DNA of 64,000 nucleotides from Lysobacter_C viscosus (GCF_046600715.1 NZ_JBJMAV010000001.1:372001-436000), one strand, 5' to 3'; numbered from the stretch's first letter, positions 35,910 through 44,926 are shown. Made by a program: numbers and translations. The notes: generated from the sequence alone by a model not told the origin.

Positions 35910-36896
35910 ATGTCCGGGCCGTCCGCCATCGTGCTGCTGCCGCCCCGTGCCCGGTTCGGGGGGCAACGGCTGCCGCCGGTGAGCGCACGCTGGCTGGGGC
36001 GTGCGGACCACCTCCCGAAAGGCAGCGCGAGCGGCGAGCGGATGCGCGACTGGCTGGACATCCTGCCGCGCGGCTGGCCCGCCGCCGCGGTAACCCGGCA
36101 GCGCGACGCGGGCGATGCCGCCGGCTCGACCTGGATGCGTGCCGACCCGGTCTACATCCAGCCCGACATCAACGGCGCCCGCCTGCTCGCCCATGGCGAG
36201 TCCTTGGCGCTGACCGCAGGCGATGCCGCGGCCTTCCTGCCGGCCCTGCGCCCGTTGTTCGGTGACGTGGGGATGCCCATCGATGCACCCGACCCGGCCC
36301 GGTGGTACCTGCAGGCACCCCCCGGTTCCAAGCTCCCGGCGATGGCTTCGCCCGCCGAGGCGGTCGGCATGGATGTGTTCGACCACCTGCCCGAGGGCCC
36401 CGATGGACGTCGCTGGCGAGCCCTGCTGAGCGAGGCCCAGGTGGTCCTGCACAACCACCCCCGCAATGCGCAACGACAGGCCGAAGGCCTCGCGCCGGTG
36501 AATTCGCTGTGGTTCTGGGGGGCGGGCACGCTGCCCGACCACGTGACTGCCCGGGTTGAACGTGCGTTGACCGATGACGACACGCTGGCCGCCTTTTTCT
36601 CGCTCGGCGGCGCGAGCGTCGACGGGCTTCCGCAACGCATGCCGACCGCCGCGGATGCGGCAGGTGGAACAACGCTGGTGGACGTGCGCCACGCGCGCGA
36701 CCTCACTGCGCTCGACCGCGACTGGCTGTCGCCGCTGCTGGCCGAGATGGCCGCCGGTCGCCTCGCCCGGATCACCCTGGATTTCGCCGACGGCCACCGG
36801 GTCCGCCTGGCCCGTCCGCATCGCTGGCGCTTCTGGCGGCGGCCGTGGTCCAACCCGGGCCTGGGCGCCGGGGCTTCGGTGGAGGCAACGGGTTGA
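35910..36896 (+). CDS. rpfE: RpfE-type regulatory protein
   Basis: 328-residue protein matching the RpfE family, named from the Xanthomonas rpf (regulation of pathogenicity factors) region and sometimes labelled phosphoglycerate-mutase-like. Its biochemical function is unknown. The clearest family pattern is the central NSLWFWGAGTLP (about 198-209). No transmembrane helix, signal peptide or classical DNA-binding motif is seen; the C-terminus is rich in Arg and Trp (HRWRFWRRPW). It starts three bases after greA and overlaps recJ by four, so it is co-translated with core genes. Identification relies on the motif and its position next to recJ. Confidence 0.8.
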   Translation: MSGPSAIVLLPPRARFGGQRLPPVSARWLGRADHLPKGSASGERMRDWLDILPRGWPAAAVTRQRDAGDAAGSTWMRADPVYIQPDINGARLLAHGESLALTAGDAAAFLPALRPLFGDVGMPIDAPDPARWYLQAPPGSKLPAMASPAEAVGMDVFDHLPEGPDGRRWRALLSEAQVVLHNHPRNAQRQAEGLAPVNSLWFWGAGTLPDHVTARVERALTDDDTLAAFFSLGGASVDGLPQRMPTAADAAGGTTLVDVRHARDLTALDRDWLSPLLAEMAAGRLARITLDFADGHRVRLARPHRWRFWRRPWSNPGLGAGASVEATG

Positions 36897-38674
36897 TCCA
36901 GCCAGCAGGTGGTCCGGTCGCGATCCGTCGCCGGGAGGCATTGGCGGCCGGCGAATGGCCCGAGCATGTTCCCCTGTTGCTGCGCCGCATCTACGCTGCG
37001 AGAGGCGCGTTGTGCATCGACGACGCCCGGCCGCGCCTCGCGCAGCTGCTGCCGCCTGACGGCCTGATGGGAATGGACGCGGCCACCTCGCTGCTGGCCG
37101 ATGCCATTGCCGATGACCGGCACATCGTGGTGGTGGGCGACTTCGACTGCGACGGCGCGACCGCGTGCGCAGTGGGCGTGCGCGGGCTGAGGATGCTGGG
37201 CGCGCGCCGCGTCTCGCATGCCGTCCCGAACCGGATGGTCCACGGGTACGGCCTGTCTCCTGCCCTGGTGGACGAGCTGGCCGCCCTGGAGCCCGACCTG
37301 CTGGTCACCGTCGACCACGGCATCGCCTGCCATGCCGGCATCGACGCGGCGAAGGCGCGGGGATGGACGGTACTGGTGACCGACCACCACCTGCCGGGTC
37401 CAACCCTGCCACGCGCGGATGCGATCGTGGATCCGAGCCTGCCGGGCGACGCGTTCGGCAGCAAGGCCCTGGCCGGTGTCGGGGTGGTGTTCTACGTGCT
37501 GCTGGCATTGCGAAAGCGGATGCGCGACTCCGGCCATCCGCAGGCAAGCGCGGACCTGTCGTCGCTGCTGGACCTGGTCGCGGTGGGCACGGTGGCGGAC
37601 CTGGTGCCGCTGGATGCCAACAACCGCGCACTGGTCGCGGCCGGGTTGCGCCGGTTGCGTGCGGGGCAGGGGTGCCCGGGCCTCATGGCGCTGATCGAGA
37701 TCGCAGGGCGGGTGCCGTCCCGACTGACCGCGGCCGATATCGGGTTCGCGGTGGGGCCGCGCCTCAACGCCGCCGGGCGCCTGGAGGACATGGCGCTGGG
37801 CATCGAGTGCCTGCTCACCGACGACCCCGCGCAGGCGCGCGATATCGCGGCGACGCTCGACGCCATCAACGGCGAGCGGCGCGCGCTCCAGCAGCAGATG
37901 ACCGACGAAGCGGAGGCTGCCGTCTCCCGCGTGGTCCTGGATGGCGGGGCCGCACCCAGGGTGGCGTGCCTGTTCGATCCCGAGTGGCATCCCGGCGTCA
38001 TCGGCCTGGTGGCATCGCGGATCAAGGACCGGCTGCACCGGCCGGTAGTGGCCTTCGCGCCGGCCGGGCCCGGTAGCCCGGTGCTGAGGGGGTCGGCCCG
38101 GTCGATCCCGGGCTTCCACATCCGCGACGCGCTTGCGGACGTGGCGGCGCGGCACCCGGGCATGATCGAGCGATTCGGGGGGCATGCCATGGCGGCCGGG
38201 CTGACCCTTCCGGCGGAGTCGCTGGATGCATTCCGCACCGCCTTCGCGCAATGCGCCCGGGCGCGCCTGGGCGATGACCTGCTGCTTGCCAACCTGCACA
38301 GCGACGGACCGCTGGACGCCCTGGACCTGTGCCGGGGCAATGCCGAGGCCCTTCGTGACGGCGGGCCGTGGGGGCAGGGGTTCCCGGAGCCGCAGTTCGA
38401 CGGCGAGTTCGACGTGCTGGGGACCCGGGTGGTTGGCGAGCGGCATCTGAAGCTGGAACTTGGGCTGGGCGGGATGCGGGTCAACGCGATCCATTTCGGT
38501 GGCTGGGACGGCCAGCCCCCGCCGCCGCGCATACGCATCGCCTACCGGCTGGAGCCCGATGACTACCGCGGCGGCGACGCGGTACAACTGGTCGTGGTGC
38601 ATCGCGAGGCTGCGCACCAGGTGCACCCGGGTTCCATCGTCACGCGGCCGGCCCGCGTGCCGCGCAACTGCTAG
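36893..38674 (+). CDS. recJ: Single-stranded-DNA exonuclease RecJ
   Basis: 5'-3' exonuclease of the DHH superfamily acting in recombination and mismatch repair. The start is assigned to TTG 36893: GGAGG lies seven bases upstream and TTGA overlaps the rpfE stop; no later start is close. That gives 593 residues. Catalytic motifs in order: VVVGDFDCDGATA, TVDHGIACHAG, VTDHHLPG (DHH), then the DHHA1 region with FGGHAMAAGLTLP and a C-terminal OB-fold. Motif II reads DHG where many RecJ have DNG. Followed by prfB with a TAGAAT box overlapping the recJ stop. Confidence 0.94.
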   Translation: MIQPAGGPVAIRRREALAAGEWPEHVPLLLRRIYAARGALCIDDARPRLAQLLPPDGLMGMDAATSLLADAIADDRHIVVVGDFDCDGATACAVGVRGLRMLGARRVSHAVPNRMVHGYGLSPALVDELAALEPDLLVTVDHGIACHAGIDAAKARGWTVLVTDHHLPGPTLPRADAIVDPSLPGDAFGSKALAGVGVVFYVLLALRKRMRDSGHPQASADLSSLLDLVAVGTVADLVPLDANNRALVAAGLRRLRAGQGCPGLMALIEIAGRVPSRLTAADIGFAVGPRLNAAGRLEDMALGIECLLTDDPAQARDIAATLDAINGERRALQQQMTDEAEAAVSRVVLDGGAAPRVACLFDPEWHPGVIGLVASRIKDRLHRPVVAFAPAGPGSPVLRGSARSIPGFHIRDALADVAARHPGMIERFGGHAMAAGLTLPAESLDAFRTAFAQCARARLGDDLLLANLHSDGPLDALDLCRGNAEALRDGGPWGQGFPEPQFDGEFDVLGTRVVGERHLKLELGLGGMRVNAIHFGGWDGQPPPPRIRIAYRLEPDDYRGGDAVQLVVVHREAAHQVHPGSIVTRPARVPRNC

Positions 38675-38718
38675 AATCCGCGGTCTTTTCCGCTTCGCAA
38701 CCACGGACACCAGAACGG

Positions 38719-39847
38719 ATGATCGAGACCAATCCCGTCCGTCAGCGCATCGCCGACCTGCAAGGTCGGCTGGATGCGCTGAGGGGGTACCTTTGACTTC
38801 GATGCCAAGGTCGAACGCCTCGAAGAAGTAAACCGCGAACTGGAAAGCCCCGACGTCTGGAACGACGCCGAGCGTGCGCAGTCGCTGGGCCGCGAGCGGG
38901 CAGCGCTCGAGCGCGTCGTGCTGGGCAGCCGCAGCATGGACGAAGGCCTCGCCGGCGCGGCCGAGTTGCTGGAGCTGGCCGAAATGGAGGACGACGCCGA
39001 CACCGCGCAGGCCGTGGTCGAAGACGTCGACCGGCTCGCGCGCGACGTCGAGAAGCTGGAATTCCAGCGAATGTTCTCGGGCAAGATGGACAGCGCCGCC
39101 GCGTTCGTCGACATCCAGGCCGGCGCCGGCGGCACCGAGGCCCAGGACTGGGCCGAGATCCTGCTCCGGATGTACCTGCGCTGGTGCGAATCGCGCGGCT
39201 GGAAGGCCGAGTTGATGGAAGCCAGCGGCGGTGACGTGGCGGGCGTCAAGTCGGCCACGCTGCGCGTTGAGGGAGATTTCGCGTATGGCTGGCTGAAGAC
39301 CGAGACCGGCGTTCACCGGCTGGTTCGCAAGTCGCCGTTCGATTCCGACAACCGGCGCCACACCAGCTTCACTTCGGTGTTCGTCAGCCCCGAAGTCGAT
39401 GACAACATCGATATCGAGATCAATCCCGCGGACCTGCGCACCGACGTGTATCGCTCATCGGGCGCCGGCGGACAGCACGTCAACAAGACCGAGTCGGCGG
39501 TACGCATCACCCACGTGCCCACCGGCATCGTGGCGGCCTGCCAGAACGGACGCAGCCAGCACGCCAACCGCGACACCGCGATGAAAATGCTGGCGGCGAA
39601 GTTGTACGAGCTGGAGATCCAGAAGCGCAACGCCGAGCGCGACGCGTTGGAGGCGACCAAGGCCGACATCGGGTGGGGCAGCCAGATCCGCAACTACGTG
39701 CTCGACCAGTCGCGGATCAAGGACCTGCGCACCGGCGTGGAGCGCAGTGATACCCAGAAGGTCCTGGACGGCGACCTCGACGAGTTCGTCGAGGCGGCAT
39801 TGAAGGCCGGTCTGGACGCAGGGTCCAGGCGCACGGACGCCGTCTGA
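38719..39847 (+). CDS. prfB: Peptide chain release factor 2 (programmed +1 frameshift)
   Basis: Recognises UGA and UAA stop codons. Translation starts at ATG 38719, runs 25 codons to CTT, meets in-frame TGA (38794-38796), and continues after a +1 shift from GAC 38795 to the stop at 39847, giving 375 residues. The anticodon-like SPF tripeptide is in VRKSPFDSDN and the catalytic GGQ in GAGGQHVNK. The frameshift makes synthesis self-regulating: scarce RF2 slows termination at TGA and favours the shift. This is intact, not a pseudogene. Order recJ-prfB-lysS is conserved. Confidence 0.97.
38782..38797 (+). promoter_or_regulatory. prfB programmed frameshift site
   Basis: AGGGGG acts as an internal Shine-Dalgarno, three bases before CTT-TGA-C. 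The slippery CTT and the TGA followed by C are the same elements used in E. coli prfB (AGGGGG TAT CTT TGA C). Confidence 0.96.
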
Positions 39848-39889
39848 TCCTACGGCGCGGTGCCGGGCGCATGAGGTTCCGCACATCCC

Positions 39890-39915
39890 ATCGCGGCTGA
39901 AGCCGCTTCTACGAC
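39890..39915. repeat. REP-like palindromic element before lysS
   Basis: Reads on the minus strand as TCGTAGAAGCGGCTTCAGCCG and on to GCGATG; the GCGGCTTCAGCCGC core is a perfect palindrome. This GTAGGAGCGGCTTCAGCCGCGA-type unit is a widely scattered repeat in Lysobacter, Xanthomonas and Pseudomonas genomes. Single copy here; only one seen in the window. Confidence 0.6.
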
Positions 39916-39925
39916 AGCACGAGCC

Positions 39926-41443
39926 ATGACCGATACCCCGACCCCGCAGCACGCCGACGAGAACCACCTGATCGCCGAGCGTCGCGCCAAGCTCCAGGCG
40001 CTGCGCGGGCAGGGCATCGCCTTTCCCAACGATTTCCGCCGCAACGCATACGCTGGCGACCTGCAGGCGGAGTTCGCGGACACCGGGCGCTGGACCGCGG
40101 AAGCGTTGGAGGGCGAGGGCCGTGAAGTCGCGCTGGCCGGGCGCATCCTGCTCAAGCGGGTGATGGGCAAGGCCAGCTTCGTGCAGGTGCAGGACGAGTC
40201 CGGCCGCATCCAGTTGTTCCTGCAGGCCAACGCGCTGGGCGACGCCTACGATGCGTTCAAGGGCTGGGACGTGGGTGACATCGTTGGCGCGACCGGCGAG
40301 CTTACGCGCACCCGCACCGGCGAGCTGTCGCTCAGGGTCGCGTCGCTGCGCTTGTTGACCAAGTCGCTGCGTCCGCTTCCGGACAAGTGGCATGGCCTGT
40401 CCGACGTCGAGCAGCGCTACCGGCAGCGGTACGTCGACCTCATCGTCTCGCCCGAGGCGCGGGACGTGTTCGTCAAGCGCAGCCGGATCATCCGCGCGAT
40501 GCGGGCTTGGCTGGACGCGCGGCGTTTCCTGGAGGTCGAAACGCCGATGATGCATTACATCCCGGGCGGCGCCACGGCCAAGCCCTTCGTCACCCACCAC
40601 AACGCACTGGACCTGGAGCTGTACCTGCGCGTCGCGCCGGAGCTCTACCTCAAGCGGCTGGTCGTGGGCGGGCTCGAGCGGGTCTACGAGATCAACCGCA
40701 ATTTCCGCAACGAGGGCGTGTCCACGCGACACAACCCCGAGTTCACCATGCTGGAGCTCTACGAGGCCTACGCGAGCTATACCGAGATCATGGACCTGAC
40801 CGAGGGCGTGGTCCGCGACGTCGCGCGCGAAGTGCTGGGCACCACCGCGGTGGAATGGGACGGCATGGCGATCGACCTGGGTCCGGCGTTCCGCCGCTGG
40901 TCGATGACCGATGCCGTGCTGGAACTCAACCCGGAGATCAAAACCGGGGACCTGCGCGACCTCGATGCGATGCGCGCCCACTGCGCGCGGTTGAGAATCC
41001 CGATCAAGGCCGGGTGGGGTTGGGGCAAGCTGCTGCTGGAAGTGTTCGAGAAGACGGTCGAGCACACGCTGATCCAGCCGACGTTCATCACCGAGCACCC
41101 GGTGGAGGTCAGCCCGCTGGCGCGCGCGAGCGACGCCGACGCCGGCCTGACCGACCGCTTCGAGCTGTTCGTGGGCGGGAAGGAGCTGGCCAACGGCTTT
41201 TCCGAGCTCAACGACCCCGAAGACCAGGCCGCCCGTTTCCAGGCCCAGGTCGATGCAAAGGAAGGGGGTGACGACGAGGCCATGCACTTCGACGCCGACT
41301 ACATCCGGGCACTGGAGGTCGGGCTGCCACCCACCGGGGGGCTGGGAATCGGCATCGACCGGGTGGTCATGTTGCTGACCGGATCCGCGTCCATCCGCGA
41401 CGTGCTGCTGTTCCCGTACATGCGCCCCGAGGCCATCGGCTGA
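39926..41443 (+). CDS. lysS: Lysyl-tRNA synthetase, class II
   Basis: Charges tRNA-Lys. 505 residues. The N-terminal OB-fold anticodon-binding domain (about 60-175, AGRILLKRVMGKASFVQVQD) precedes the class II core: motif 2 YEINRNFRNEG and motif 3 GGLGIGIDRVVMLLT. No odd features. 78 bp after prfB; rpfG follows 124 bp later, as in Xanthomonas rpf regions. Confidence 0.98.
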   Translation: MTDTPTPQHADENHLIAERRAKLQALRGQGIAFPNDFRRNAYAGDLQAEFADTGRWTAEALEGEGREVALAGRILLKRVMGKASFVQVQDESGRIQLFLQANALGDAYDAFKGWDVGDIVGATGELTRTRTGELSLRVASLRLLTKSLRPLPDKWHGLSDVEQRYRQRYVDLIVSPEARDVFVKRSRIIRAMRAWLDARRFLEVETPMMHYIPGGATAKPFVTHHNALDLELYLRVAPELYLKRLVVGGLERVYEINRNFRNEGVSTRHNPEFTMLELYEAYASYTEIMDLTEGVVRDVAREVLGTTAVEWDGMAIDLGPAFRRWSMTDAVLELNPEIKTGDLRDLDAMRAHCARLRIPIKAGWGWGKLLLEVFEKTVEHTLIQPTFITEHPVEVSPLARASDADAGLTDRFELFVGGKELANGFSELNDPEDQAARFQAQVDAKEGGDDEAMHFDADYIRALEVGLPPTGGLGIGIDRVVMLLTGSASIRDVLLFPYMRPEAIG

Positions 41444-41494
41444 CGGCATGCCGATTGCATCACTGCCGGCAAGGGACATGCCGGGCAGGACGCT

Positions 41495-41508
41495 GTCAAG
41501 AATTTGAC
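41495..41508. promoter_or_regulatory. Palindrome upstream of rpfG
   Basis: GTCAAGAATTTGAC: arms GTCAA and TTGAC with four bases between, 60 bp before the rpfG start. TATGCT follows nine bases later and could be a -10 box. Possibly an operator for the rpfGC unit; no known regulator is matched. Confidence 0.3.
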
Positions 41509-41553
41509 GGCAGGGGTATGCTCATGACGGAACAGTCGAGGGGAACCGCAACC

Positions 41554-41571
41554 ATGGACAGGCACGCGTGA
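41554..41571 (+). other. Five-codon upstream ORF overlapping the rpfG start
   Basis: ATG GAC AGG CAC GCG TGA; its stop overlaps the GTG of rpfG as GTGA. A purine stretch GAGGGG (41537-41542) precedes this ATG by eleven bases, whereas the rpfG GTG has no ribosome site of its own. Translational coupling is possible but unproven. Confidence 0.3.
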
Positions 41572-42626
41572 ACGTCGTCATCGTCGACGACCAGACTTCG
41601 GCGCGCACCATGCTGCGCCACATCATCGAGGACATCGCGCCCGAGTTGGCGGTGCATGACTTCGGTGAGTCCGAGGCCGGATTGAACTGGTGCGAAGCGA
41701 ACCAGCCCGACCTGCTGCTCCTGGATTACCGGATGCCCGGCATCGATGGACTGGAGTTCGCCCGCCGGTTCCGGCGGCGCCCGCTGCACCGTGACATCCC
41801 GATCATCCTGGTGACCGTCGTGGGCGATGAGCCGATACGCCAGGCCGCGCTTGATGCCGGGGTCATCGATTTCCTGGTCAAGCCGGTGCGGCCCCGCGAG
41901 CTGCGCGCCCGCTGCCGCAACCTGCTGCAACTTCGCCAGCAGTCCGAGAACGTCAAGCAACGCGCCCTGTCGCTTGAGCAGCGGCTGCTTTCGAGCATGC
42001 ACGAGGTGGAAGAGCGCGAACGGGAGACGCTGGCGCGCCTTGCCCGTGCGACGGAGTACCGCAGCGGCGGCACCCGCGTTTTCCTGGAGCGCATGGCGCA
42101 GGTCGCCGGACTGATCGCCGAGCAGCTGGGGATGTTCGAAGACGAAGTGCGGTTGATCGAAATGGCCGCCCCCCTGCACGACATCGGCAAGATCGCGATC
42201 CCCGATTCGGTGCTGTTCAAGCAAGGACCGCTCGACGAAGTCGAAACAGCGGCGATGCACGGGCACCCGCGCATCGGCTACGAGCTGCTCGCCGACAGCC
42301 GCAACCGCTTCATCCAGGCAGGCGCCGTGATCGCCCTGCGACACCACGAGCGTTTCGACGGCAGCGGCTATCCCGATGGCCTGGTGGGCGAGGAGATCCC
42401 GATCGAGGCGCGCATCGTCGCCGTTGCCGATGTGTTCAATTCGCTGATTTCCCCGAGGCCCGACAGGCCGGCGTTGGATATCGATGCCGCGCTGGGCTTC
42501 CTGTACGCGCAGAAGGGGCGTCAGTTCGACCCCAGGTGCGTGGATGCGCTGGTACGCAACCGCGCGCGCCTGGAAGAGATCTGTACGCGCCATGCGGCCC
42601 GGGCGCCGCGCGTGGAAACCGAGTAG
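41568..42626 (+). CDS. rpfG: RpfG-type response regulator with HD-GYP domain
   Basis: Output of the DSF quorum-sensing pathway; phosphorylated by RpfC and expected to degrade cyclic di-GMP. 352 residues from GTG 41568. Receiver domain (1-120): D7, D8, phospho-acceptor D53 (LLLLDYRMPG) and K in FLVKPVRP. A helical linker is followed by the HD-GYP domain: H204-D205 (PLHDIGKIAIPD), H259-H260 and GYP (RHHERFDGSGYPDG). The segment that usually reads E-T-G-x-H-x-x-R is G168-T-R-V-F172-L-E-R175 here, so two possible metal ligands are missing. Four bases precede rpfC; no rpfH lies between. Confidence 0.93.
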   Translation: MNVVIVDDQTSARTMLRHIIEDIAPELAVHDFGESEAGLNWCEANQPDLLLLDYRMPGIDGLEFARRFRRRPLHRDIPIILVTVVGDEPIRQAALDAGVIDFLVKPVRPRELRARCRNLLQLRQQSENVKQRALSLEQRLLSSMHEVEERERETLARLARATEYRSGGTRVFLERMAQVAGLIAEQLGMFEDEVRLIEMAAPLHDIGKIAIPDSVLFKQGPLDEVETAAMHGHPRIGYELLADSRNRFIQAGAVIALRHHERFDGSGYPDGLVGEEIPIEARIVAVADVFNSLISPRPDRPALDIDAALGFLYAQKGRQFDPRCVDALVRNRARLEEICTRHAARAPRVETE

Positions 42627-42630
42627 GCAC

Positions 42631-44862
42631 ATGTCACGTCCGCTGCACTGGCTGACGACGCGCCTGTCCGGACGCGACGACAGCGAGCACGGGCAGGCGA
42701 CGATCCGCCTGGTCGTACTGGCAGTGGTGCTGGTCTACATGCTGGTGCGCGGGGCGGGTGGCACGCTTGATCCGGCCGCCTACGCGGACGTACTGGCGAT
42801 GGTGGCCACCGGCTTCGCCATCGGGGGCGTGTTGCTGGTCTGGTTGGTCGCCCAGCCGGCCAGGTCGCACCTCCGGCGCGGCATTGGCATGGTGGCCGAC
42901 TACGGCCTGATGGCACTGGCGATGGTCCGCATCGGCGAGCCGCTCGCGTGGGTCTACGTGATCCTGATGTGGGTGACCGTCGGCAATGGCCTGAGGTTCG
43001 GCAACCGCTATCTGGTGATCGCGATCGTCGCGGCGGTCGCGAGTTTCGGCACCGTCATCGGCCTCAACAGCTACTGGCTGGAAAACAGGGTACTGGCGGT
43101 GGGCCTGCTGCTGGGACTGGTCGCGATTCCGCTGTACCTGTCGGGCCTGCTGCGGGCCCTGACCCGGGCGACCGACGAAGCGCACCGCGCCAACCTCGCC
43201 AAGAGCCGGTTCCTGGCCAACATGAGCCACGAGTTCCGGACCCCGTTGAATGGACTGGCCGGCATGTCCGAACTGCTGGCCACCACGCGCCTGGATGAAG
43301 AGCAGCGCGAATGCCTGGACACCATCCAGGCCTCCACCCGCAGCCTGCTGGCGCTGGTGGAGGATGTGCTCGACATCTCCGCGATCGAGGCGGGCAAGCT
43401 CAAGCTGAGGCTGGTGGAGTTCGACCCGCGTGAGCTGGTCGAGAGCATCGGACTCATCCTCCAGCCGCAGGCCCGCGCCAAGCAGTTGCGCTACCAGCAC
43501 CAAGTAGCGGGGGACGTGCCGGCCCTTCTGCGCGGCGACGTCGGCCACTTGCGGCAGGTGCTGCTCAACCTCGCGGGGAACGCGGTGAAGTTCACCGACG
43601 AGGGCTCGGTGCAACTGGACGTGGAGCTGGCGGAGTCCACGCCCGGTCGCCCGCGCCTGCGCTTCACCGTGACCGATACCGGCGTCGGCGTACCGGTCGC
43701 AGCGCAGCACCGGCTGTTCGAGGCCTTTGAACAGGCCGACGTAAGCCTGGCTCGGCGCCACGGGGGAACCGGCCTGGGCACCACCATCGCCAAGGGCCTG
43801 GCCGAAGCGATGGGCGGAAGCATCGGATTCGAGAGCACCGAAAACCGCGGCAGCCGGTTCTGGGTGGAGTTGCCGTTCGAGCGCGTCGTGGAAGCGGTCG
43901 ACGCGCGCCCGGCCGCCCTGGCCGAGGCGATTGACGCGTCCCACGCGGCCCACGCCACCACGGCGCGTCCGGCAAGCGCAGCGGAGAACGTCATCGCGTT
44001 CTCCGATCCCTTCCTGCGCCACCGCGCGCGCGTGCGCGGCCTGCACGTGCTGGTGGCCGACGACCATGCCGCCAACCGCATGGTGGTGCAACGGCTGTTG
44101 CAGAAGGCGGGTCACCGCGTGACATGCGTAGAAGGTGGCGAAGAGGTGCTCGACGCCCTTGAGGTGTCGGACTACGACTGTGTCGTCGTCGATCTCCACA
44201 TGCCCGGCCTCAGCGGCCTGGACCTGCTGCGCCAGCTTCGCATCCTCGAGGCGGGCGGCGGTCGCCGCACGCCCGTGGTGGTGCTCAGTGCCGACGTCAC
44301 CCCGGGCTCCATCCAGGCCTGCGAGCAGGCCGGCGCGCGCGCCTTCCTGGCCAAGCCGGTTTCGACGCCGAAGCTGCTGGACACGTTGGCGGATATCGCT
44401 TCCAACGGTCGGATCGAAGCCGCTTCGACATTGGCCGTGACGGCGAAACCGGATGGTTCGCGTACGGCCCGGGTTTCGATCGACGGGGTGTTCGACCCCG
44501 GCGTACTCGACGAGCTGGAATCGCTGGGAATGGGTGAGGCCTTCGAGCGCGAGTTCATCGGCCAGTGCCTGCGCGATGCCGAGGCATGCCTGAAGGCGCT
44601 CTCGGAGACGGCGGGCACGGGCCATTACGAGCGGGCGCGCGAGCACGCACATGCACTCAAGGGCGTCGCAGGGAACCTGGGGTTGATCAAGCTGGCGGCA
44701 GTCGCTGGCGAGTTGATGCAGCTGCCGGAGTGGCAGCTGGCCCGCGAATGGCAGGCCCGCCTGGGCCATTTGCACGAGCGGTTGTTGCAGGGGCGGGCGG
44801 CGCTTGGGGCACGTGATCGCGCCCGCGGCGCCAGTGACCACGGCGAGCAAACGCCCTCCTGA
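42631..44862 (+). CDS. rpfC: RpfC hybrid sensor kinase for DSF
   Basis: Membrane sensor of the diffusible signal factor; at low signal it binds and restrains RpfF, at high signal it phosphorylates RpfG. 743 residues from ATG 42631. About five transmembrane helices (25-175), then HisKA with H200 (ANMSHEFRTPLNG), ATPase domain (NLAGNAVKF, DTGVGV, GGTGLGTTIAKG), receiver with D521 (VVVDLHMPGLSG) and a C-terminal HPt with H674 (HAHALKGVAGNLG). This phosphorelay order and the short N-terminal segment before TM1 match Xanthomonas RpfC. Convergent with rpfF. Confidence 0.94.
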   Translation: MSRPLHWLTTRLSGRDDSEHGQATIRLVVLAVVLVYMLVRGAGGTLDPAAYADVLAMVATGFAIGGVLLVWLVAQPARSHLRRGIGMVADYGLMALAMVRIGEPLAWVYVILMWVTVGNGLRFGNRYLVIAIVAAVASFGTVIGLNSYWLENRVLAVGLLLGLVAIPLYLSGLLRALTRATDEAHRANLAKSRFLANMSHEFRTPLNGLAGMSELLATTRLDEEQRECLDTIQASTRSLLALVEDVLDISAIEAGKLKLRLVEFDPRELVESIGLILQPQARAKQLRYQHQVAGDVPALLRGDVGHLRQVLLNLAGNAVKFTDEGSVQLDVELAESTPGRPRLRFTVTDTGVGVPVAAQHRLFEAFEQADVSLARRHGGTGLGTTIAKGLAEAMGGSIGFESTENRGSRFWVELPFERVVEAVDARPAALAEAIDASHAAHATTARPASAAENVIAFSDPFLRHRARVRGLHVLVADDHAANRMVVQRLLQKAGHRVTCVEGGEEVLDALEVSDYDCVVVDLHMPGLSGLDLLRQLRILEAGGGRRTPVVVLSADVTPGSIQACEQAGARAFLAKPVSTPKLLDTLADIASNGRIEAASTLAVTAKPDGSRTARVSIDGVFDPGVLDELESLGMGEAFEREFIGQCLRDAEACLKALSETAGTGHYERAREHAHALKGVAGNLGLIKLAAVAGELMQLPEWQLAREWQARLGHLHERLLQGRAALGARDRARGASDHGEQTPS

Positions 44863-44864
44863 CA

Positions 44865-44895
44865 GCCCGGTGCAGGGTGCCGCTGCACGCCGGGC
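44865..44895. terminator. Possible bidirectional terminator between rpfC and rpfF
   Basis: GCCCGGTGCAG and CTGCACGCCGGGC pair with a two-base bulge around GGTGCCG. It lies just past the rpfC stop and 32 bp before the end of rpfF. No T-run, so weak as an intrinsic terminator. Confidence 0.4.
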
Positions 44896-44926
44896 CGACC
44901 GGCCCGGCACCCACCGCCCGGGAAAT

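Noticed and set aside
38794..38796. In-frame TGA in prfB as a sign of a broken gene
   Set aside because: All programmed frameshift elements are present and the downstream frame is intact with GGQ and SPF motifs.
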